Assembly: GCF_017302985.1 (NCBI RefSeq)
Contig: NZ_JAFIMU010000006.1
Location: 496,001-560,000, forward strand
Length of the DNA: 64,000 nucleotides
Direction: 5' to 3'
DNA from: Corallococcus macrosporus
Lineage (GTDB): Bacteria > Myxococcota > Myxococcia > Myxococcales > Myxococcaceae
A model generated the notes under the pieces. It saw nothing but the letters and a program-made list of their open reading frames with translations, ran no database searches and had not been told where the DNA came from. Below, one piece after another: positions 9,137 to 18,223 of this stretch (position 1 is the first letter of the stretch; each line of letters starts with the position of its first letter). Both the position numbers and the translations under genes were made by a program.

Positions 9137-9967
9137 GTGAGAGTCCTACTGGCAGTGGGGGTCGTGGCGCTGTCCCTGGGGTGTTCCCGGGGCGTGCGTC
9201 CCGACAGCGCCGTGGCGGGCACGAAGCCCGCCACCGGCAAGGTGTATTCCAACGAGGCGGGCGAGCGCGTCACCCTCATCGGGCTGGAGCCCGGTGATTC
9301 GAAGAAGGCGCTGGTGATGTTCGAGGGCACGAAGAGCGAGCTGGATGGCCAGGTGCTCGTCGCTTCGGTGGACCAGGAGCGGCGCAAGACGGAGTACTGG
9401 ACGCCGTGGCGCGGCCGCAAGCAGCGCTTCGTCTCCGTGGAGGACCGGGGCGGCTACGAGGACCTCATCTTCAGCGACGTGAACCACACGGGCTACACGC
9501 ACCTGAAGCCGGACACGGCGAAGACGGGCGCGCTGAAGGTGGAGAAGGTCTTCGAGCGCTACCAGGACCTGGAAGGCGACAAGAAGTACCAGTCGATGCT
9601 CGCGTTCGACCGCAAGTTCTGGGCGAACCAGGCGGAGGTGCAGCTCGCGGAGGCGGCCGCGGAGACGAACAAGGCGTGCGGCTCCAAGCTGACGCCCACC
9701 GTGGCCTGGGACTCCGTCACGGACGCGCAGATCAACGACATCTCCTTCGGCAGCTACTGCGTGGGCCCGCTGGAGTCGCTCCAGAAGCTGTGTGAGCGCT
9801 CCGACGAGGCCAAGCGCGCCGTCCAGCAGAAGCTCCAGGCGGTGGAGTGCCGCATGGACGCGCAGGCCGCGCTGAAGCTGGAGGCCCAGAAGGTCATCTG
9901 GTCCGTGACCGAGCGGGACACGGTCCAGCCGGACGCCGCCACCTCCTTCTTCACCGACAACCTCTAG
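9137..9967 (+). CDS. Lipoprotein of unknown function, kinase neighbour
   Basis: A 276-aa product starting at GTG 9137, preceded by AAGGAG at a good distance, which decides the start. The N-terminus MRVLLAVGVVALSLGCS is a lipoprotein signal with the Cys at residue 16. The rest is soluble and mixed in structure. It has a beta-rich first half (ERVTLIGLEPGDSKKALVMFEG, then DGQVLVASVDQERRKTEYW) and a helical second half with three Cys (KACGSKL, GSYCVGPLESLQKLCERS, VECRMDAQ) that could form disulphides. I do not recognise a family. Being 60 bp behind a membrane kinase and 17 bp ahead of another exported protein, it probably belongs to that operon. Confidence 0.75.
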   Translation: MRVLLAVGVVALSLGCSRGVRPDSAVAGTKPATGKVYSNEAGERVTLIGLEPGDSKKALVMFEGTKSELDGQVLVASVDQERRKTEYWTPWRGRKQRFVSVEDRGGYEDLIFSDVNHTGYTHLKPDTAKTGALKVEKVFERYQDLEGDKKYQSMLAFDRKFWANQAEVQLAEAAAETNKACGSKLTPTVAWDSVTDAQINDISFGSYCVGPLESLQKLCERSDEAKRAVQQKLQAVECRMDAQAALKLEAQKVIWSVTERDTVQPDAATSFFTDNL

Positions 9968-9984
9968 AACGAAAGCCCACCGAC

Positions 9985-10800
9985 ATGACGCTTCGACACA
10001 TGGTCATCGCCCTGGGGCTCGTCCTGGCCCCGCAAGCCGCGCTCGCGCTGGATCCCCCCTGGGGCAAGGAGCAGAAGCTCCGTGAGCGCATGGTGCTGGA
10101 GTCCGCCAGGGTCTGCGCGGACGGCAAGGGCCACTACACGGTCATCGTCCCGCACACGCCGGAGCACGACGGCGAGCTGTACTACGGGGACGGCAAGACG
10201 TTCACGCAGGTCGCTCCCGTGGGCTACCCCGACAGCAGGGAGGGGATGTTCTTCGAGCCCCGCTTCTTCAACCCCAAGGCCAACGACAACTTCCGCGGCA
10301 TGGACTACCGCGTCGTCTCCTATCTGCGGCTCAGCGAGGACGCCAAGACGTGCACGCTCAGCTGCGGGGAGAAGAGCCTGCCCCAGCAGCCGGTGCCCGC
10401 GGATCAGGCGAAGGAGCTGCTGCGCAAGGCCGCCTACCAGCCCAGCCCGGTGAAGTTCCAGCCGTACGCGCTGCTGCGCGACGACAAGGGCACGTACTAC
10501 CTGGTGGAGCGCGGCATCGGCGCGGACAACAAGAGCTTCCGCATCTTCACGGGCCAGCGCGGCCAGGTGAAGCAGCAGAAGATGCTCAACGTCGTCACCG
10601 ACTCGCAGGGGGAGATCTTCTCCACGCAGGGCGGCGACCTGCGCCTCGTGGTGGACCGCGAGGAGCCGTCGTTCTGGGTGGTGAAGAGCAAGCGCCAGAA
10701 GCTGCGCGCGGTGCCGGTGGGTGAGAACCTGCCGTTCATCTACAACGAGCTGGGCGTCTACACGGGCGCGCGGCTGGGCACGCCCTGCGACGACGTGTAG
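9985..10800 (+). CDS. Secreted/periplasmic protein of unknown function
   Basis: A 271-aa protein starting at ATG 9985. The frame is open further upstream inside the previous gene, but the signal peptide MTLRHMVIALGLVLAPQAALA (cleavage after ALA, about residue 21) fixes this start. The mature part is rich in charged residues and short beta strands (HYTVIVPHTPEHDGELYYGD, GTYYLVERGIGADNKSFRIF). A pair of close Cys sits in KTCTLSCGEK. It has no lipobox, so it should be soluble in the periplasm or secreted. No family is recognised. It is the third gene of the apparent kinase operon (17 bp after the previous stop) and converges with the Pat-like gene 31 bp downstream. Confidence 0.75.
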   Translation: MTLRHMVIALGLVLAPQAALALDPPWGKEQKLRERMVLESARVCADGKGHYTVIVPHTPEHDGELYYGDGKTFTQVAPVGYPDSREGMFFEPRFFNPKANDNFRGMDYRVVSYLRLSEDAKTCTLSCGEKSLPQQPVPADQAKELLRKAAYQPSPVKFQPYALLRDDKGTYYLVERGIGADNKSFRIFTGQRGQVKQQKMLNVVTDSQGEIFSTQGGDLRLVVDREEPSFWVVKSKRQKLRAVPVGENLPFIYNELGVYTGARLGTPCDDV

Positions 10801-10831
10801 TGCCGTGAGGCCGTGATGGCCCCGGGCACGG

Positions 10832-13600
10832 TCAGCCGTTGAGCACCTTCACGGCCTTCACCATGTCCGGGGCCAGCTCCTCGTGCTCCACGAGGGTGAA
10901 CCCCAGCTTCTTGCTGACGGCCTGCATGCCGCGGTTGCGCGCGAGGATGTCCGCGACGATGCGGCGCAGGCCCCAGTCCCGGCCGATGTCCACCAGCCGC
11001 CGCAACAGCTCCGTGCCCAGGCCCAGCCGCTGCGCCGTGTCGCTCACGGTGATGGCGAACTCCGCGTCCTTCGTGCCGCGCAGGCGCGTGAGCCGGCCCA
11101 CCGCCAGGATTTCTCCCCCGCCCTTCCCGTCCGGTGACGGCCGCTCCGCGACGAGCGCCATCTCCCGCGCGTAGTCGTTGAAGCAGATGCGCGCCAGGCG
11201 CTCGTGGGCCACGCGCTGGCTGAGCTTCATCAGGCCCGCGTAGCGCATGAACACCGTCTGTTCGGACAGGGCCTGATGGAAGCGGCCCATGGCGGGCTCG
11301 TCCTCCGGGCGGATGGGACGCACGAGGAGCTGCTCGCCGTTCTTCAGCGTGAGCACCTGCGCGTACTGGTGCGGGTACGGCTCGATGGCGAGCTTCGGCA
11401 GGGCCGAGGCCGGGACGTCCGGCGGGTGCAGCACCACGCGCGCGTCCAGCGCGATGATGCGCTCCGCGGAGACGAGCAGCGGGTTGATGTCCAGCTCGCG
11501 GATGAAGGGCTGCTCCACCACCAACTGGCTGAAGCGCACCATCAAGCGCTCCAGCGCGCCCAGGTCCACGGGCGCCCGGCCGCGCACGCCCTTGAGCGCG
11601 TGGTGGATGCGCGTGCGCTCCATCATCCGGCGCGCCAGCGTGGTGTTGAGGGGCGGCAGGCCCAGGGCCCGGTCCTGCATCACCTCCACCAGCGTGCCGC
11701 CCGCGCCGAAGAGCAGCACCGGGCCGAACTGCGCGTCCAGGCTGCTGCCGACAATCAGCTCGTAGCCGTCCAGCTTCACCATGGGCTGCACGGTGACGCC
11801 GTCGAACCCGTCCTGGAGCCCCCGCTCCGCCATCGCGTCGCGGATGGCGCGGAACGCCTCGCGCACGCGCTGCTCGTCGCGCAGGTCCAGGCGCACGCCG
11901 CCCACGTCCGTCTTGTGCGTCACCGTGAGCGAGTGCAGCTTGAGCACCACGGGGAAGCCCAGCGTGTGCGCCTTCGCCACCGCCTCGTCCTCGGAGGTGG
12001 CGAGCCACGTCTCCACGGTGGGGATGCCGTAGGCGGCCAGGAGGCGCTTGGACTCGTACTCGGACAGCAGGGTGCGGCCGGAGGCGCGGGCCTCGTCCAC
12101 CAGGGCGCGCGCCACGTCGCGGCCGCCGCCGGTGGGCTCCTCCGCCAGCGTGGGCGTCTCATAGAGCCCGGCGATGTTGTCCGAGTAGCGCCACATGTAG
12201 TTGAAGACGCGGGCCGCGGTGTCCGGGTAGCCGAAGGTCGGGATGCCCGCGTCGTTGAGGATGCGCTCGCCCGCGGCGACCTCGGAACCGCCCATCCAGC
12301 TCGCGAGCACGGGCTTGCCGGGCAGCTTCGCGTAGCCCTTGAGGCGGTCCGCCGTCTTGGTGGGCTCCGTCATGTCCTGCGGCGTGAGGATGACGAGCAG
12401 GCCGTCGCTGTTGGGGTCCGCGCCGGTCGTCTCCAGCGCCTTCGCGTAGCGCTCCGCGTCCGCGTCTCCCAGGATGTCCACCGGGTTGGCGTGGCTCCAC
12501 GGCGGCGGCAGGAAGCCGTCCAGTTGCTTCCGGGTGTCGTCGGACAGCACGGCCAGCTCGCCGCCACCGGACACGAGCGCATCCGTGGCGAGCACGGCGG
12601 GGCCGCCCGCGTTGGTGAGCAGCGTGAGCCTGCGGCCGGAGGGCCGGGGCTCGCGGGCCAGCACCTCCGCCATGTGGAAGAGGTCCTCGATGGAGTCCAC
12701 GCGCAGCACGCCCGCGCGGCGGAAGGCGGCGGAGAGCACCTCGTCGCTGCCGGCGAGCGTGCCGGTGTGCGACGCGGCGGCCTGCGCGGCCTGCGCGGTG
12801 CGGCCGGCCTTGATGACGATGATGGGCTTGGTGAGGGCCACCTCGCGCGCGGCGGACAGGAAGGCGCGCGCGTCACCGATGGACTCCATGTACAGCAGGA
12901 TGGAGCGCGTCATCGGATCATCCGCGAGGAAGTCGATGAGGTCCCCCCAGCCCACGTCCAGCATGGAGCCCACGGACACGAAGGCGCTGAAGCCCACGGC
13001 CTCGCGCAGGCTCCAGTCCAGGATGGACGTGAGCAGCGCGCCGGACTGGCTGATGAAGGCCACGTTGCCGGGGCGGGCCATGCCCTTGGCGAAGGTGGCG
13101 TTGAAGCCGCCCGTGGGGCGCATCACGCCCAGGCAGTTGGGGCCGATGATGCGCAGGTTCGCGGCCTGCGCGATGCGCAAGACCTCCTGCTCCAGCTTCA
13201 CGCCCTCCGGCCCCGTCTCCTTGAAGCCCGCGGAGATGATGATGGCGCCCTTGACGCCCATCTCCGCGCACTCACGGATGATGGCCGGCACGGACTTCGC
13301 GGGGGTGACGATGACGGCCAGGTCCACGGGCTCCGGCAGCGCGCGCAGCGAAGGCCACGCCTTGATGCCGAGCACGTTGGGGCGCTGCGGGTTGACGGGA
13401 TAGACGGTGCCGCCGAACGGGCTGCTGATGAGGTTCCACAGGACGGTGCGGCCCACGCTGCCGGGGCGCTCGCTCGCCCCCACCACCGCGACGCTGCGCG
13501 GGGAGAAGAGGACCTCCAGCGGCTGACGCGTGCGCTGGTGGAGCAGGTCGATGGAGGGGTCCGTCCGGGCCGGGGGCGTGGTGGGGCGCTGCTCGTCCAT
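10832..13600 (-). CDS. Pat-like fusion: NDP-forming acyl-CoA synthetase domains + C-terminal GNAT acetyltransferase
   Basis: About 922 aa from ATG 13600 ([18 protein letters not shown]); an upstream ATG at 13657 would add 19 residues. The order matches the Pat/YfiQ protein lysine acetyltransferases. First is a CoA-binding Rossmann domain ([22 protein letters not shown], about 30-130), then two succinyl-CoA-ligase-like domains with [10 protein letters not shown] and [16 protein letters not shown]. An ATP-grasp part follows ([30 protein letters not shown]), and finally a GNAT domain (about 770-920) with the acetyl-CoA loop [13 protein letters not shown]. In enteric Pat the synthetase half is catalytically inactive and regulatory, and the GNAT half acetylates acetyl-CoA synthetase and other proteins. 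The His of [14 protein letters not shown]-type loops cannot be judged active by eye. Single gene, convergent with the kinase operon. Confidence 0.85.
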   Translation of the reverse strand: MDEQRPTTPPARTDPSIDLLHQRTRQPLEVLFSPRSVAVVGASERPGSVGRTVLWNLISSPFGGTVYPVNPQRPNVLGIKAWPSLRALPEPVDLAVIVTPAKSVPAIIRECAEMGVKGAIIISAGFKETGPEGVKLEQEVLRIAQAANLRIIGPNCLGVMRPTGGFNATFAKGMARPGNVAFISQSGALLTSILDWSLREAVGFSAFVSVGSMLDVGWGDLIDFLADDPMTRSILLYMESIGDARAFLSAAREVALTKPIIVIKAGRTAQAAQAAASHTGTLAGSDEVLSAAFRRAGVLRVDSIEDLFHMAEVLAREPRPSGRRLTLLTNAGGPAVLATDALVSGGGELAVLSDDTRKQLDGFLPPPWSHANPVDILGDADAERYAKALETTGADPNSDGLLVILTPQDMTEPTKTADRLKGYAKLPGKPVLASWMGGSEVAAGERILNDAGIPTFGYPDTAARVFNYMWRYSDNIAGLYETPTLAEEPTGGGRDVARALVDEARASGRTLLSEYESKRLLAAYGIPTVETWLATSEDEAVAKAHTLGFPVVLKLHSLTVTHKTDVGGVRLDLRDEQRVREAFRAIRDAMAERGLQDGFDGVTVQPMVKLDGYELIVGSSLDAQFGPVLLFGAGGTLVEVMQDRALGLPPLNTTLARRMMERTRIHHALKGVRGRAPVDLGALERLMVRFSQLVVEQPFIRELDINPLLVSAERIIALDARVVLHPPDVPASALPKLAIEPYPHQYAQVLTLKNGEQLLVRPIRPEDEPAMGRFHQALSEQTVFMRYAGLMKLSQRVAHERLARICFNDYAREMALVAERPSPDGKGGGEILAVGRLTRLRGTKDAEFAITVSDTAQRLGLGTELLRRLVDIGRDWGLRRIVADILARNRGMQAVSKKLGFTLVEHEELAPDMVKAVKVLNG

Positions 13601-13723
13601 GGTGCGCTCGTGTTCGGTGGGTGGCCGTACCGGCGTCAATCTCCGGTCGGCCCCCATCGTGCACCAGTCGGGAGGAAGAGGACGGGGCGTCGCACGCTCC
13701 CCTGTCCGTTTTCCAGCGGCACC

Positions 13724-14617
13724 CTACGACGCGCGCGCCCGCTCCACCGCCGGCTTGAGCACGGTGCTGGCGAACTCCGCCAGCGTGGTGGGCGTGGTCG
13801 TCTCCTTCGAGCGCGGCTCGGCCGCGACCATGCGCCCGTCCAGGACGGCGCCGTACATCTCCACGTAGACGTCCGCCATCCACGAGGGCATGCCCGCGCC
13901 CGTCATGCCGTTGCGCACGTCCTCCAGCCCCACCCGCACGTACTTCACGGGCTGGCCCAGCACCTGGGTCAGGACGCTGGCGATCTCCGGATAGGTGACG
14001 TCCTTGGGCCCGTGCACGCCCACGTAGCGGTGGCCCGTCCACGAGGTGTCCGTGAGGTACTCGAAGGCCTTCGCCGCGATGTCCGCCGTCGCGACCATGG
14101 GGAAGGCCTGCGTCTCCCCGTTCACGCTGAAGAGCGCGCCCGTCTTCGTCAGCCCCTGCACGTCGCGCAGCAGGTTCTCCATGAAGAAGCCCGCGCGCAG
14201 GCTGACGACGTTGGGGGCCGCCGCCTGGAAGGCCTCTTCAATGGGCTTCAGCGCGGCCACCGGCCCCGTGCCCGGCCCGGTCTGCGCGCCGATGCTGGAG
14301 ATGAGCACCACGCGCTTCACGCCGTGCGCCTTCACGCGCTCGGCGGCCATCCGGCCCGTGGCCGTGGCCCACTGCACGAAGTCCGGACGGGCCGCGGGCG
14401 GAGCCAGCCAGAACAGCGCCTCCGCGCCCGGGAGGGCCGCGTCCAGCGTGGCCTGCTCGTCGATGGAGCCCTGCACCACCTTGGCGCCCAGCTTCACCAG
14501 GTCCGCCACCTTCTCCGGCGTGCGGGAGATGACCGTGACCTTGCGGCCGGCCTTCAAGAGCTTCTCCACGAGGGGACGACCGATGTTGCCGTTCGGGGTG
14601 TTGATGACGATGGACAT
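13724..14617 (-). CDS. NmrA/SDR-type NAD(P)-binding protein
   Basis: A 297-aa protein starting at ATG 14617, with GGAGG nine bases upstream, so the start is clear. The N-terminus MSIVINTPNGNIGRPLVEKL is the NmrA/atypical SDR Rossmann motif (NxxGxIG), followed by VTVISRTPEKV for cofactor phosphate contact. Mid-protein RVVLISSIGAQ and SLRAGFFMENLL are typical of the NmrA/azoreductase-like group (QOR2, YtfG). There is no YxxxK pair, as usual in this group. It probably is a quinone or other small-molecule reductase, or a redox sensor. It is divergent from a LysR gene, with a T-N11-A box between them, so control by that regulator is likely (inference). Confidence 0.82.
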   Translation of the reverse strand: MSIVINTPNGNIGRPLVEKLLKAGRKVTVISRTPEKVADLVKLGAKVVQGSIDEQATLDAALPGAEALFWLAPPAARPDFVQWATATGRMAAERVKAHGVKRVVLISSIGAQTGPGTGPVAALKPIEEAFQAAAPNVVSLRAGFFMENLLRDVQGLTKTGALFSVNGETQAFPMVATADIAAKAFEYLTDTSWTGHRYVGVHGPKDVTYPEIASVLTQVLGQPVKYVRVGLEDVRNGMTGAGMPSWMADVYVEMYGAVLDGRMVAAEPRSKETTTPTTLAEFASTVLKPAVERARAS

Positions 14618-14678
14618 GGGGTGCCTCCAGCGACTTCGGGATGGCGCAACAGTGCCCCCGCGCCCGCCATGAGGCCAC

Positions 14679-14691
14679 TGCATGCTATGCA
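14679..14691. promoter_or_regulatory. LysR-type T-N11-A box between divergent NmrA and LysR genes
   Basis: TGCAT-GCT-ATGCA is a perfect 5-bp dyad with a 3-bp centre, exactly fitting the T-N11-A rule for LysR-type binding sites. It lies 62-74 bp upstream of the NmrA-like start at 14617 and 8-20 bp before the LysR start at 14699. Those positions would suit activation of the first gene and self-repression of the second. Confidence 0.55.
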
Positions 14692-14698
14692 TGTGCCC

Positions 14699-15691
14699 AT
14701 GCACCGCGCGCATGAAACCTCCACCGAGGAGGTGGACCTCTCCGGCATCAACCTCAACCTGATGGTGGCGCTGGACGCGCTGCTCCAGGAGGCGCACGTC
14801 ACCCGCGCCGCGGCCCGCGTGGGCCTCACCCAGTCCGCGATGAGCCACGCGCTCGCCCAGCTGCGGGAGCTCTTGGGTGACGCGCTCCTCATCCGGGGCC
14901 GGGGCGGCATGGTGCTGACGCCGCGCGCGGAGCAGCTCGTGGCGCCGCTGCGGCGGGGGCTGGCGGAGCTGCGGCGGGCGCTGAGGCACGAGCCCCCCTT
15001 CGAGCCCGCCACCGCGTCCCGCCGCTTCACCGTGGCCACGCGCGACTACTTCGGGACCGTGCTGCTGCCGGGCGCGCTGGAGCTGCTGGGCCGTGAAGCC
15101 CCCGGCGTGGACCTCATCGTGCAGCACGTGGACAACCACACGTACCCCGCGCTCATGGAGACGGGCGGCGTGGACCTGACCGTCGTCACGCCGCCGGTGG
15201 AGACCGGGGCGGGGCTTCGCCAGAAGAAGCTGCTCACCGAGGACTTCGTCTGCGTGGTGCGCAGGGACCACCCCACCGTGCGCCGCACGCTGGACCTGGA
15301 CACCTACCTGAAGCTGTCCCACATCCTCATCAGCCCCCGTGGCGACGGCTTTGGCGCGGTGGACGCCGTCCTCGCGAAGCGCGGTCTGCCCCCGCGCCGC
15401 ATCGCCCTGCGGGTGCCCTACTTCCTCATCGCCCCGCTGGCGGTGTCGCGCTCGGATTACGTCCTCACCGCGCCCCGCCGCCTCATCGCCGCGTTCAGCG
15501 ATGCATATGCACTCCAGGTGTTCCCCCCGCCCATCCCGGTGCCGTCCTTCGACATCATCCAGGTCTGGCACGAGCGCTTCGACGGCGACCCCGCGCACCA
15601 GTGGCTGCGCGGACTGGTGCAACGGGCCGTGAACGCGGGGTCTGAAAACACCCGGAGTTCACGAAGGGTGCGGCGCGCGCCAGCTTCCTGA
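14699..15691 (+). CDS. LysR-family regulator, divergent from NmrA-like gene
   Basis: A 330-aa protein. The HTH occupies about residues 14-72 (INLNLMVALDALLQEAHVTRAA, VGLTQSAMSHALAQLRELLGD, LTPRAEQLVAPL). The effector domain begins near 100 (RRFTVATRDYFGTVLLPGALELL). Overall form and the DLNLL-type N-terminus resemble the NodD/PecT-like subgroup. Two in-frame ATG codons are possible, at 14687 and 14699. I prefer 14699 because the upstream one falls inside the T-N11-A box. The C-terminal 20 residues are Arg-rich and not part of the usual fold. Likely target: the divergent NmrA-like gene. Confidence 0.85.
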   Translation: MHRAHETSTEEVDLSGINLNLMVALDALLQEAHVTRAAARVGLTQSAMSHALAQLRELLGDALLIRGRGGMVLTPRAEQLVAPLRRGLAELRRALRHEPPFEPATASRRFTVATRDYFGTVLLPGALELLGREAPGVDLIVQHVDNHTYPALMETGGVDLTVVTPPVETGAGLRQKKLLTEDFVCVVRRDHPTVRRTLDLDTYLKLSHILISPRGDGFGAVDAVLAKRGLPPRRIALRVPYFLIAPLAVSRSDYVLTAPRRLIAAFSDAYALQVFPPPIPVPSFDIIQVWHERFDGDPAHQWLRGLVQRAVNAGSENTRSSRRVRRAPAS

Positions 15692-15770
15692 CACTCGGGG
15701 GGCGCGACACTGAACGTCAGTACACAGGTGGGGGAGCATCGCATGGGGGGCATCGTGTAGGGTGCTCCGC

Positions 15771-16388
15771 ATGAATCCTGAGAAGCTTGTCTTCGCCCAG
15801 ACCGTCGACGCGCTCTTCGTCCGAGCGCTGGAGAACCGGCTGACCCCCGCCTGCCGTGAGCACCTGAAGCGGGCCGGGCTGGACCTCGACCGCAAGCTGG
15901 AGCGCACCTACTCGCTGGAGCAGTGGCGGGAGTTCCTGCGCATCGCCGCCGGCCACGTCTATGGCGGCGTCCCCGCGGAGGCCGCGTACTACTCCCTGGG
16001 CGAGCGCTTCATGGACGCCTACTTCGGCACCTTCTTTGGCCGCGCCCTGCTGGGCGTGGGCCGGCTGGCCGGTCCCCGGAGGATGCTGCTGCGCGCGGAC
16101 GTGGGCTTTCGCGCCGGCAACAACTTCAGTGAAGTCAAAATCGTGGAGCGCAGCGCGACTTCGCTGGAGCTGTGGATGAACGACGTGCTGGCGGATCAGC
16201 CGACGTTCGCGGCGGGGTTGCTGGCGCGCGCGGTGGCGCTGTGCGGGGGCTGGCGGGTGGTGGCGCTGCCGGAGGAGTTCGACGGCACGGCGGCCACGTT
16301 CCACCTGCGCTGGAGCGAGGCCCCCGTGGAGACAGCGCTCAGCGCCACTGAGGATGGGTCCTCAGGCGACGCTCGACCTCAGGCGTGA
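15771..16388 (+). CDS. DUF2378/TIGR02265-family protein (myxobacterial paralogous family)
   Basis: A 205-aa cytosolic protein starting at ATG 15771 (MNPEKLVFAQTVDALFVRAL). The sequence EHLKRAGLDLDRKLERTYSLEQWREFLRIAAGHVYGG, followed by AYYSLGERFMDAYFGTFFGRALL, is the signature I know from DUF2378, a family expanded almost only in myxobacteria. Its function is unknown. No catalytic motif, signal or membrane segment is visible. Its last 50 bp overlap the 3' end of the convergent methyltransferase gene, so both C-termini are encoded by the same DNA. Confidence 0.8.
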   Translation: MNPEKLVFAQTVDALFVRALENRLTPACREHLKRAGLDLDRKLERTYSLEQWREFLRIAAGHVYGGVPAEAAYYSLGERFMDAYFGTFFGRALLGVGRLAGPRRMLLRADVGFRAGNNFSEVKIVERSATSLELWMNDVLADQPTFAAGLLARAVALCGGWRVVALPEEFDGTAATFHLRWSEAPVETALSATEDGSSGDARPQA

Positions 16389-17184
16389 GGGTGCCCCCAT
16401 GCGGGGCCCGGGAGGACGAGCGCTCCCAGCGCTCCAGCCACCGGGTCCCCAGCGGGGCGGCCAGGGATTCGTAGCGGGTCGAGGCCACGGTGGTCTCCCC
16501 CTTGGTGCCGGTGGACACGCCGGCGCCCACGTAGAACCCCGCGAGCAGCAGCGTGACGCGGGTGGGTGTGGCCGCGCTGTAGGTCATCAGCAGGGCGCCC
16601 TCCCCGTCCTCCCGGCAGTGCCGGCGCACCCGGGCGAGGACGCCTTCGGTCCACATGTCCGGGTTGGACGCGGGTGAGAACGGGTCGAAGAAGACGAGGT
16701 CCGCGGGGGGCAGTTCCGCCTCCAGGAAGGGCACCGCGTCGCCCAGCTTGAGCTCCCAGCGGATGCCGGGCTCGCTCCAGGCGCCGTGCTTCATGAGGGC
16801 TTCACAGGCTTCGCGGAACGGCTGGAGGAACGGGAAGCCCTCCGCGTCCGCGAGCGCCAGGCGCAGCGGGGCCAGGTCCACCTCGAAGCTGACGACGTGC
16901 AGGTCGCGGGCTCGCTGGGGGCCCAGGTCGCGGGCGCGGGTGAGCGCGGCGACGGCGTTGGTGGCGGCGCCCAGGCCCACGTCGTGGATGACGAGCGGCG
17001 GGCCGGGCTGGCGCAGGCGGTCCGCGAGGCCGGGCTGATCCACGTAGAGGCGCAGGGCCTCCTGCCACGGACCGACCGCGGGGTGCATGACCTCGCCATG
17101 GCCCAGGTGGCGCACGGCGCGGTGGCCGTTGCGCAGGGTGACGAGCTCGAAGTCGCCGTCGCGCGGATGGGAGGGCTCGGACAT
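16339..17184 (-). CDS. MnmC2/MnmD-like SAM-dependent methyltransferase (tRNA wobble uridine)
   Basis: A 281-aa protein from ATG 17184 (MSEPSHPRDGDFELVTLRNGHRAVRH). The N-terminus resembles the substrate-binding lead of MnmC/MnmD, followed by the SAM fold: VIHDVGLGAATNAVAAL (motif I), VVSFEVDLAPLRLAL (motif II), and ADLVFFDPFSPASNPDMWTEGVL. The D-P-F-S-P loop is typical of the MnmC methyltransferase domain, which makes mnm5U34 from nm5U34 in tRNA. There is no FAD oxidase half, so it is MnmD-like. The frame continues open upstream to 18333, but the homology starts here. Overlaps the DUF2378 gene by 50 bp and is divergent from the gene at 17233, leaving only 48 bp for both 5' regions. Confidence 0.8.
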   Translation of the reverse strand: MSEPSHPRDGDFELVTLRNGHRAVRHLGHGEVMHPAVGPWQEALRLYVDQPGLADRLRQPGPPLVIHDVGLGAATNAVAALTRARDLGPQRARDLHVVSFEVDLAPLRLALADAEGFPFLQPFREACEALMKHGAWSEPGIRWELKLGDAVPFLEAELPPADLVFFDPFSPASNPDMWTEGVLARVRRHCREDGEGALLMTYSAATPTRVTLLLAGFYVGAGVSTGTKGETTVASTRYESLAAPLGTRWLERWERSSSRAPHGGTLTPEVERRLRTHPQWR

Positions 17185-17232
17185 GGGGCTCCTGGCCTGG
17201 AGGGGATGTGTGGGAAAGGATGGGTGCCTAGC

Positions 17233-18222
17233 ATGAGGACTCCAGGGCAGGAACATCGCGGCGCGCTTCACGGAGAGGACGTGCGGCACGGGGAGGCGCC
17301 CTTCGCGGGAGGCCGGGTGCGGCTGTCGCTCCGGGTGGACGCCGGGACGCGGCTCATCCAGGACGCCGCGTGGGAGGCCTCCGAGTCCGTGAGCGCGGGT
17401 CATCCGCTGGCGGCGTGCCTGGAGTCGCTGTGTCAGAACGCGGTGGGCATCGGGGTGGACGTGTTCCTGCGCTTCGACGACTTCCACCTGCGGGCGGGCT
17501 GTCCGGAGGAACTGGAGGCGACGGAGGAAGCGGGGCTGGCGGTGAGGGTGTTCCGCTTCGCGTTCAGCCAGTTCCATCCCCGGACCACCGGGCCGGCGTA
17601 CCTGTCGAGCGGGCTGGTGCTGGCGAAGCTGCCCCGGGGCGTGTGTCCGGAGTGGGAGGAGCCGGGGTTCTACTTCGCGCACTACTACCGCGAGGAGCTG
17701 TGGCCGGAGGCGGTGGAGGAGGCGCGAAGGGGCGGCGTGCTGGGGCCGCGCGCGGCGTGTGCGTACATCGACGCGTTGCTGGCGAAGGCGGACGACACGG
17801 TGGAGCTGGACTGGCCCGTGGAGCAGGGCTCGGCGACCTGGGAGTGGCTGACGCGCGTCTGCCTGCCGGCGGTGACGGGGAGCGAGGCGCGGACGCGGCA
17901 GTTGCTGGAGGGAGGTTACGGGGGCGCGAGCGGCACGGGGAGCTTCCCCTTCGGCCACCTGGACGGAGGACCGTGGCGTCCACCGGAAGGGCTGATGGAG
18001 CCCGAGGACGTGGGGCACGCGGAGTTCATCCTCGGGGACCTGGAGCACCTGTTGCCGGAGCTGCCGAAGGAAGGGGTGCTGCTGGCCGCGCCCCGCTGGA
18101 TGGCGGTGGGCCAGACCCAGGACTCCCCCGCGCTGCGCCGGGCCGACATCTCGAGCGAGGAGGCCGGAGGCTTCGGCCTGTTCAACGCGGCCGCGCATGA
18201 CGTGGGCGAGGACGATGATTGA
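17233..18222 (+). CDS. Protein of unknown function upstream of toxin-immunity pair
   Basis: A 329-aa protein starting at ATG 17233 (MRTPGQEHRGALHGEDVRHGE), behind AAGGATGGG. It has no signal peptide or membrane segment. It is acidic and rich in Trp, Phe and Pro, with segments such as VDVFLRFDDFHLRAG, WEEPGFYFAHYYREELWPEAVEEA and EDVGHAEFILGDLEHLLPELP. I do not recognise the family. It ends in an Asp-rich tail (DVGEDDD). The stop at 18220-18222 abuts or overlaps the start of the next gene (18224, or 18215 if the first ATG is used), so the two are translationally coupled. It might be an accessory or chaperone factor for the exported nuclease-like lipoprotein; this rests on position only. Confidence 0.65.
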   Translation: MRTPGQEHRGALHGEDVRHGEAPFAGGRVRLSLRVDAGTRLIQDAAWEASESVSAGHPLAACLESLCQNAVGIGVDVFLRFDDFHLRAGCPEELEATEEAGLAVRVFRFAFSQFHPRTTGPAYLSSGLVLAKLPRGVCPEWEEPGFYFAHYYREELWPEAVEEARRGGVLGPRAACAYIDALLAKADDTVELDWPVEQGSATWEWLTRVCLPAVTGSEARTRQLLEGGYGGASGTGSFPFGHLDGGPWRPPEGLMEPEDVGHAEFILGDLEHLLPELPKEGVLLAAPRWMAVGQTQDSPALRRADISSEEAGGFGLFNAAAHDVGEDDD

Positions 18223-18223
18223 G

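Noticed and set aside
11204-14698. Very long + strand open frame running into the LysR gene
   Set aside because: It is an artefact of high GC opposite the Pat-like and NmrA-like genes; the product is His/Arg/Ala/Gly-rich without domains until the LysR start.
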